NCBI GenBank assembly: GCA_021836225.1
Contig: JAKBJA010000173.1
Span: 1-6,149, forward strand
From: Pseudomonadota bacterium
GTDB taxonomy: Bacteria > Pseudomonadota > Gammaproteobacteria > Burkholderiales > Thiobacillaceae
Reading direction: 5' to 3'
Length of the DNA stretch: 6,149 bases
Translations under genes and position numbers: made by a program
The notes under the pieces: generated by a model
Databases searched by the model: none
Told to the model about the DNA's origin: nothing
The model's input: the letters and a program-made list of their open reading frames with translations, nothing else
Shown here: in pieces, positions 1 through 6,149 of the stretch
Layout: every line of letters begins with the position of its first letter
Position numbering within the stretch: position 1 is the first letter of the stretch

Positions 1-755
<755 letters not shown>

Positions 756-761
756 ACCGGA

Positions 762-788
762 ATGGCTGATGGGGAACCTGTCAGCCAT
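762..788 (+). terminator. Stem-loop after clpX, possible weak terminator
   Basis: A perfect 8-bp inverted repeat, ATGGCTGA (762-769) with TCAGCCAT (781-788), lies 6 nt after the clpX stop. In RNA it can extend through two G-U and two G-C pairs to a 3-nt GAA loop, giving about 12 pairs. The bases after it (CTTGAATTCC) are not a proper T-run, so efficient intrinsic termination is doubtful. It may instead protect the clpX mRNA 3' end or act with Rho. The hairpin itself is seen directly; its role is inference. Confidence 0.45.
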
Positions 789-816
789 CTTGAATTCCAA
801 ACTATGCCCCCCAACT
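789..816 (+). promoter_or_regulatory. Heat-shock (sigma-32/RpoH) promoter of lon
   Basis: The -35 element CTTGAAT (789-795) differs from the sigma-32 consensus CTTGAAA only at its last base. After a 13-bp spacer comes CCCCAACT (809-816), which matches CCCCATNT except at one base. Both elements and the spacing fit RpoH promoters, and lon is a classic RpoH target in E. coli. Transcription would begin near 821-824, about 50 nt before the lon start codon. No competing sigma-70 promoter is evident in this gap. Confidence 0.75.
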
Positions 817-873
817 GTGGATGAGCGTGGTTGAAATGCCGCGCATCCTTTCCTCAACCCTTACCAGGAAATC

Positions 874-3291
<2,418 letters not shown>

Positions 3292-3313
3292 GTCATTTCA
3301 AACCACTCTCCGG

Positions 3314-3341
3314 AATCCCGCGCCAGCCGCGGGATTTTTTT
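3314..3341 (+). terminator. Rho-independent terminator of lon
   Basis: The GC-rich stem ATCCCGCG (3315-3322) pairs perfectly with CGCGGGAT (3328-3335) around a 5-nt loop (CCAGC), with one more A-T pair outside. A run of seven T ends at 3341. It starts 22 nt after the lon stop and separates lon from the hupB promoter. This is a textbook intrinsic terminator. Confidence 0.93.
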
Positions 3342-3362
3342 GTCGACAGCCCGGAAAACCGC

Positions 3363-3392
3363 TTGACACAAGGTTTTGCGGGTTGCTATAAA
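3363..3392 (+). promoter_or_regulatory. Sigma-70 type promoter of hupB
   Basis: The -35 box TTGACA (3363-3368) is a perfect consensus. The -10 box TATAAA (3387-3392) has one mismatch, and the spacer is 18 bp. The predicted start, near 3398-3400, gives a leader of about 40 nt before the hupB GTG. Such a strong promoter suits an abundant nucleoid protein. A 6-bp inverted repeat, AAAACC (3355-3360) and GGTTTT (3372-3377), flanks the -35 box. Confidence 0.85.
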
Positions 3393-3396
3393 AGCG

Positions 3397-3417
3397 GGCA
3401 CAGGGTTTTCCTGTGCC
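3397..3417 (+). other. 5'-leader stem-loop of the hupB mRNA
   Basis: A perfect 8-bp stem, GGCACAGG (3397-3404) with CCTGTGCC (3410-3417), encloses a GTTTT loop. It begins almost exactly at the predicted transcription start and ends 9 nt before the Shine-Dalgarno sequence, so it leaves the ribosome site free. 5'-terminal hairpins of this kind are known to stabilise mRNAs in other genes (for example ompA). That role here is inference. Confidence 0.6.
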
Positions 3418-3426
3418 ACTCAAGTG

Positions 3427-3433
3427 AAGGGGA
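3427..3433 (+). promoter_or_regulatory. Ribosome binding site that fixes the hupB GTG start
   Basis: The purine-rich AAGGGGA ends 6 nt before the GTG at 3440. There is no in-frame ATG near the start, and the residues encoded from the GTG ([10 protein letters not shown]) match the conserved HU N-terminus, so the GTG start is well supported. Confidence 0.85.
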
Positions 3434-3439
3434 CAACAC

Positions 3440-3712
3440 GTGAACAAATCCGAATTGATTGACGCCATCGCCGACTCGGCCGACATTTCCAAAGCCGCTG
3501 CCGGCCGTGCGCTGGACGCAACGGTCGAAGCCGTCAAGAAAGCGCTGAAGAAGGGCGACATGGTCACGCTGGTGGGTTTCGGCAGCTTCTACGTTGGCAA
3601 GCGCGCCGCTCGCACCGGTCGCAATCCGCGCACTGGCGCCTCCATCAAGATCAAGGCCGCCAAGGTGCCGAAGTTCCGCGCCGGCAAGGGTCTCAAAGAC
3701 GCCATCAATTAA
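3440..3712 (+). CDS. hupB: DNA-binding protein HU-beta
   Basis: HU is a small histone-like protein that binds DNA as a dimer, bends it and helps compact the nucleoid, with roles in replication, repair and transcription. The 90 residues equal the usual HU length. The N-terminal helical dimerisation part (1-40) is followed by VGFGSF (45-50) at the base of the beta-arm. The arm itself carries RTGRNPRTG (58-66), with the DNA-intercalating Pro63. The C-terminal [16 protein letters not shown] is characteristic. The sequence is much closer to HU-beta than to IHF subunits. The start is GTG, and the stop is doubled (TAATAA, 3710-3715). The gene has its own strong promoter and sits behind lon, a common arrangement in proteobacteria. 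In E. coli, HU-beta is a known Lon substrate. No clear terminator follows, so transcription may continue into tRNA-Val. The identification is secure; the choice between hupB and a single-copy hup name rests on context. Confidence 0.96.
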   Translation: MNKSELIDAIADSADISKAAAGRALDATVEAVKKALKKGDMVTLVGFGSFYVGKRAARTGRNPRTGASIKIKAAKVPKFRAGKGLKDAIN

Positions 3713-3731
3713 TAAAAAACACAATTTGCAT

Positions 3732-3761
3732 TTGGCAAGACCGGAAAAAATGTTGTAGAAT
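3732..3761 (+). promoter_or_regulatory. Probable promoter of the tRNA-Val/tRNA-Asp pair
   Basis: The -35-like TTGGCA (3732-3737) has one mismatch to TTGACA, and the -10-like TAGAAT (3756-3761) has one mismatch to TATAAT, with an 18-bp spacer. The predicted start, near 3768, is about 7 nt before the mature tRNA-Val 5' end. An inverted repeat, AAGACC (3737-3742) and GGTCTT (3765-3770), flanks the -10 region. Position and match are good, but the gap is AT-rich, so some chance resemblance is possible. Confidence 0.6.
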
Positions 3762-3774
3762 TTTGGTCTTTGTC

Positions 3775-3850
3775 GGGTGCTTAGCTCAGCTGGTAGAGCG
3801 TCGCCCTTACAAGGCGAATGTCGGGGGTTCGAACCCCTCAGCACCCACCA
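3775..3850 (+). tRNA. tRNA-Val (anticodon UAC)
   Basis: A full cloverleaf can be folded. The acceptor stem GGGTGCT (3775-3781) pairs with AGCACCC (3840-3846). The D stem is GCTC/GAGC. The anticodon stem TCGCC/GGCGA encloses CTTACAA, with anticodon TAC at 3808-3810. The T arm has the TTCGAAC loop (3828-3834). The discriminator is A and the CCA end (3848-3850) is encoded. The length is 76 nt. It reads GUA and, by wobble of a modified U34, other valine codons. Confidence 0.97.
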
Positions 3851-3907
3851 GCAGGGTAAGAATAAAAAGCGGTCAAATCTTAGGCAGCACAGTTTTTGTA
3901 GTACAAG

Positions 3908-3984
3908 GGAGTGGTAGTTCAGTTGGTTAGAATACCGGCCTGTCACGCCGGGGGTCGCGGGTTCGAGTCCCGTCCACTCCGCCA
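3908..3984 (+). tRNA. tRNA-Asp (anticodon GUC)
   Basis: The acceptor stem GGAGTGG (3908-3914) pairs with CCACTCC (3974-3980). The anticodon stem CCGGC/GCCGG encloses CTGTCAC, with anticodon GTC at 3942-3944. The T loop is TTCGAGT (3962-3968). The discriminator is G, an identity element for aspartyl-tRNA synthetase, and CCA (3982-3984) is encoded. The length is 77 nt. It lies 57 nt after tRNA-Val with no promoter or terminator between, so the two are probably one transcript. It reads both aspartate codons. Confidence 0.97.
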
Positions 3985-3989
3985 ACACC

Positions 3990-4018
3990 AAAAAGGCGAA
4001 CGCGAGTTCGCCTTTTTT
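3990..4018 (+). terminator. Rho-independent terminator after tRNA-Asp
   Basis: The 7-bp stem GGCGAAC (3995-4001) with GTTCGCC (4006-4012) closes a GCGA (GNRA) tetraloop. It is flanked by five A before and six T after (4013-4018), which can lengthen the stem. It starts 5 nt after the encoded CCA. It would end the tRNA transcript and any hupB read-through, and it isolates ppiD. Confidence 0.93.
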
Positions 4019-4061
4019 CATTTCAGCGCATTTCGTGGCATCAACTTTTATTGGATCTCGC

Positions 4062-4075
4062 GCGATTTAAATCGC
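4062..4075. promoter_or_regulatory. Perfect 14-bp palindrome upstream of ppiD, possible operator
   Basis: GCGATTTAAATCGC is a perfect palindrome without spacer, centred between 4068 and 4069 and 72 bp before the ppiD start codon. The left side continues as GCGCGA from 4060. A protein-binding site is plausible, but no known regulator is recognised. It pairs with the inverted repeat at 4103-4118, whose centre is exactly 42 bp away. Confidence 0.4.
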
Positions 4076-4102
4076 AGTGGGGCGAGACGCGAGGCGCAAA
4101 GT

Positions 4103-4118
4103 GCGCGAAAATTCGCGC
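4103..4118. promoter_or_regulatory. Inverted repeat in the ppiD leader, possible operator or hairpin
   Basis: GCGCGAA (4103-4109) and TTCGCGC (4112-4118) are perfect 7-bp inverted arms around AA. It lies between the upstream palindrome and the ppiD ribosome site. It shares the half-site GCGCGA with the first palindrome (4060-4065). It could also fold as a short RNA hairpin, but no T-run follows, so it is not a terminator. Confidence 0.4.
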
Positions 4119-4133
4119 TGACGTTCATTTTCC

Positions 4134-4137
4134 GGAG
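4134..4137 (+). promoter_or_regulatory. Ribosome binding site of ppiD
   Basis: GGAG lies 9 nt before the GTG at 4147, a slightly long but acceptable spacing. Together with the conserved PpiD N-terminus (MLEAIRKHAKGWLAKV), it supports a GTG rather than a downstream ATG start. Confidence 0.7.
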
Positions 4138-4146
4138 TAAAAAACC

Positions 4147-6042
4147 GTGCTCGAAGCAATCCGCAAACATGCAAAGGGCTGGCTGGCCAAAGTCATACTG
4201 GCCTTGATCGCGATTACCTTCGCCTTGTTTGGCGTCGATTCCTACATGTCGGGTGACAGAAGCGGAGGCAAGATTGCCGAAGTGGGCGATGTTGGAATCT
4301 CGCGCGAAGAACTGACGCAGGAAATTCAGGCTCAGAGCGATCGCATGCGCGAGTCGCTCGGACCCGCATTCGATTCCTCGGTCACCGAAACAGCCGATTT
4401 CCGCAGGCAGGTGCTCGACAGCCTGATCGAGCGCAAAGCCTTGCTGCAGGAAGCGCAAAAGCTCAAATTCCTGGCGCCCGATGCGTACATTGCGTCGGTT
4501 TTGGCGCAGATTCCGGCCTTCCAGCAGGATGGAACATTTTCGCAGCAGCGCTATGAGGCAGTGTTGCGCCAGAACGGACGTACCCCCGCCCAGTTTGAAA
4601 ACGAATTGCGCCAGGCTTTTATGCTGGAGGCCGTCACCAGTCCGGTTTCACTGGCGGCTTTCCCGTCCGACACGTCGCTAAGGCAGATTGCCCGCTTGGT
4701 GGCGCAACAACGCGAAATTGCCTGGACCGATATTCCGGCTTCCATGGTGGCCGCGCAAATCAAGGTGACGCCTGCTGATGTGGAGCGTTATTACGCCGCC
4801 AACAAGGCTGAATTTACCGAACCCGAGCAAATTCGCGCCGAGTATCTGATTCTGGATATTGCCACTGTGGCAGCGGGCATGATGGTGAGTGACCAGGCGG
4901 TGGCGGATTATTATGCAGCCAACCCTACGCAGTTCGGGCAACCCGAACAGCGCAGCGCGAGCCATATCCTGATTGCCGCGGATCAAAATGCGAATGCCGC
5001 CACGCGTGCAAAGGCCAAGGCAAAAGCGACCGAGTTGTATCAGACACTGCAAAAAAACCCGGGGCGTTTCGCCGAACTGGCGCGCACCGAGTCGCAGGAT
5101 CCCGGCTCGGCCGCGCAGGATGGGAGTCTGGGCAGCTTTGGCCGCGGCATGATGGTCAAGCCCTTCGAGGATGCGGTCTTCGGCATGAAGCCCAACGAAA
5201 TCCGTGGGCCCGTGGAAAGCGACTTCGGTTACCACATCATCCGGCTGGATGGCATCCAGCCTGCACAGACTGTCCCGTTGGCACAAGTGCGTGCGGGCGT
5301 GGTGGAGGAGTTGCGCAAGCAGCAGGCGCAGAAGGTGTTTGCCGATCTGGCGGACAACTTCAGCAATCTGGTGTACGAAAATGCGGACAGCTTGCAGCCC
5401 GCAGCGACGGCTGCCAAGCTGACCATCCGGCAAAGCGGCTGGATGTCGGCCAAGGCTGCACCGCAGCCCTTCAACCACCCCGGACTGTCGGCCGCACTGT
5501 TCAGCCCGGAATCGATCAAGTCGAAGCAGAACAGCGAGGCCATCGAGGTGCAGCCCGGCACGCTGGTGGCGGCGCGGGTGGTCGAACACAAGCCGGCACG
5601 GTTGCGCCCGCTTGCCGACGTGTCGGCAACGATCGAGGCCCGGCTGCGTGCTGCGCAGAGCGCTCAACTGCTGGCGAAAAAAGGCGAAGCCACCCTGCAG
5701 GCCCTGTCCAAGGGCGATGAAGCAGGCATGAACTGGTCTGCCTTCAAGGTGGTCGGGCGCCAGCCCTCGGCTGAACTGGATGCCGCCGGAGCCAAGGCGG
5801 TGTTCCGGGTCGGCACCGACAAACTGCCCGCCTATACCGGCTTTGCGCGCCCTGACGGTTCCTATCGCATCGTGCGGGTGAGCCGTGTTCTGGAAGCGCC
5901 GATGCTGGATCCCGGACTGTTGGCGTCGATCGGATCCGGCGTCGTGCAGGCGCAGCAGCGTGCGGATATGAAGGCGATGATTGCGCTGATCACCGCGGGG
6001 CAGAAGGTGAAAATCCAGCCGAATGCAATCGAAGGCAGATAA
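4147..6042 (+). CDS. ppiD: Peptidylprolyl isomerase / periplasmic chaperone PpiD
   Basis: PpiD is an inner-membrane-anchored periplasmic folding factor found near the Sec translocon, where it assists newly exported proteins. The product has 631 residues (E. coli PpiD has 623). One N-terminal membrane segment (about 12-30, WLAKVILALIAITFALFG) follows a short positively charged cytoplasmic end, so most of the protein is periplasmic. A SurA-like N-terminal chaperone region follows (about 36-200, with LDSLIERKALLQEA near 90-103). Next is a parvulin (PpiC-type) domain at about 270-368, with the ASHILI start (His273), the GSLGSFGRGMMVKPFEDAVF core and the closing FGYHIIRLDGI. The C-terminal third is a chaperone-like region without a second recognisable active parvulin. 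Parvulin domains of E. coli PpiD are reported to have little or no isomerase activity, so chaperone function is the safer call. A terminator lies just upstream, so it must have its own promoter, but none is convincing by eye. It ends before a convergent gene. Confidence 0.95.
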   Translation: MLEAIRKHAKGWLAKVILALIAITFALFGVDSYMSGDRSGGKIAEVGDVGISREELTQEIQAQSDRMRESLGPAFDSSVTETADFRRQVLDSLIERKALLQEAQKLKFLAPDAYIASVLAQIPAFQQDGTFSQQRYEAVLRQNGRTPAQFENELRQAFMLEAVTSPVSLAAFPSDTSLRQIARLVAQQREIAWTDIPASMVAAQIKVTPADVERYYAANKAEFTEPEQIRAEYLILDIATVAAGMMVSDQAVADYYAANPTQFGQPEQRSASHILIAADQNANAATRAKAKAKATELYQTLQKNPGRFAELARTESQDPGSAAQDGSLGSFGRGMMVKPFEDAVFGMKPNEIRGPVESDFGYHIIRLDGIQPAQTVPLAQVRAGVVEELRKQQAQKVFADLADNFSNLVYENADSLQPAATAAKLTIRQSGWMSAKAAPQPFNHPGLSAALFSPESIKSKQNSEAIEVQPGTLVAARVVEHKPARLRPLADVSATIEARLRAAQSAQLLAKKGEATLQALSKGDEAGMNWSAFKVVGRQPSAELDAAGAKAVFRVGTDKLPAYTGFARPDGSYRIVRVSRVLEAPMLDPGLLASIGSGVVQAQQRADMKAMIALITAGQKVKIQPNAIEGR

Positions 6043-6058
6043 GCCGCAGGACTGTGTC

Positions 6059-6101
6059 CAACCAACAAAAACGCGCCGTCAAGGCGCGTTTTTGTTGGTT
6101 G
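6059..6101. terminator. Bidirectional intrinsic terminator between ppiD and the convergent gene
   Basis: A perfect 19-bp inverted repeat (6059-6077 with 6083-6101) encloses a 5-nt loop, GTCAA. Its core ACGCGCC/GGCGCGT is bordered by A5 (6067-6071) on the left and T5 (6089-6093) on the right, so either strand reads GC stem then T-run. It begins 16 nt after the ppiD stop and ends 11 nt before the stop of the minus-strand gene, which fits a shared terminator for convergent genes. Confidence 0.9.
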
Positions 6102-6112
6102 CTGGGATTAGA

Positions 6113-6149
6113 TCATTCAGCGCCTGCGGTGGAGTTGAAGCCAGCGTCG
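6113..6149 (-). CDS. fabI: C-terminal tail of a convergent gene, probably enoyl-ACP reductase FabI
   Basis: On the minus strand, 11 codons read DAGFNSTAGAE and then TGA at 6115-6113; the rest lies beyond the window. Aspartate-(Ala/Gly)-Gly-(Phe/Tyr)-Asn close to the C-terminus is typical of the short-chain reductase fold of FabI (usually VDAGFN or VDGGFN followed by a short tail). FabI reduces enoyl-ACP in the last step of each fatty-acid elongation cycle. The base before the Asp codon is compatible with a GTC valine codon. The symmetric terminator just beyond the stop supports a real convergent gene. With only 11 residues, another SDR-family enzyme or a chance frame cannot be excluded. Confidence 0.5.
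   Translation of the reverse strand, partial: DAGFNSTAGAE

Noticed and set aside
3737..3770. AAGACC/GGTCTT inverted repeat as a hupB terminator
   Set aside because: The stem is only 6 bp with a 22-nt AT-rich loop, and TTTG follows instead of a T-run, so it is too weak to call.
3908..3984. tRNA-Asp as an integration (att) site for a mobile element
   Set aside because: No repeated tRNA 3' end, integrase or foreign genes follow; a normal terminator and ppiD follow instead.
3386..4021. Minus-strand open frame of 211 codons across hupB and both tRNA genes
   Set aside because: It is antisense to hupB and the tRNAs. Its peptide is largely the translation of reversed tRNA sequence, a well-known source of spurious hypothetical proteins.
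4019..4133. Sigma-70, sigma-32 or sigma-E promoter for ppiD
   Set aside because: Candidates such as CAACTT (4042-4047) or TTTAAA (4066-4071) lack a partner element at the right spacing. A promoter must exist here, but I cannot place it.
4137..4141. GTAAA as a CpxR half-site before ppiD
   Set aside because: Only one half-site is present, without the second GTAAA at 5-bp spacing, and it overlaps the ribosome site region, so it is likely chance.
4678..5667. Long minus-strand open frame (329 codons) inside ppiD
   Set aside because: It is fully antisense to the secure ppiD frame, with a His/Arg/Leu/Gly-rich composition typical of shadow frames in GC-rich genes, and it has no recognisable domain.

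Overview
This is a chromosomal housekeeping segment of a GC-rich proteobacterium, most likely a betaproteobacterium. The gene order clpX, lon, hupB, tRNA-Val, tRNA-Asp, ppiD and the close match of every protein to its proteobacterial family support this. The taxonomic call is inference from gene content and order; no database was searched. No mobile element, CRISPR array or broken gene was seen.

Layout. Positions 1-755 hold the C-terminal three fifths of clpX, cut by the window edge. A 118-bp gap follows, with a strong stem-loop and a very good heat-shock (sigma-32 type) promoter in front of lon (874-3291), which ends in a clear intrinsic terminator. A sigma-70 type promoter, a perfect 5'-leader hairpin and a strong ribosome binding site lead into hupB (3440-3712, GTG start). 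No convincing terminator separates hupB from tRNA-Val(UAC) (3775-3850) and tRNA-Asp(GUC) (3908-3984), but a strong terminator follows tRNA-Asp. The ppiD leader carries two palindromes with centres 42 bp apart. ppiD (4147-6042, GTG start) ends at a long symmetric hairpin that looks like a bidirectional terminator. The last 37 bases carry the tail of a convergent minus-strand gene whose few residues resemble the C-terminus of the enoyl-ACP reductase FabI.

How the genes work together. ClpX is the unfoldase of the ClpXP protease. Lon is a single-chain ATP-dependent protease. PpiD is a membrane-anchored periplasmic chaperone. The segment is therefore mainly a protein quality-control cluster, with the nucleoid protein HU-beta and two tRNAs embedded in it. 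In E. coli HU-beta is a known Lon substrate, which gives some functional sense to the lon-hupB neighbourhood. I see no undescribed system in the coding content. The items worth a second look are non-coding: the lon heat-shock promoter with adjoining hairpin and overlapping small upstream ORF, the hupB 5' hairpin, the apparent hupB-tRNA read-through, and the paired palindromes before ppiD.
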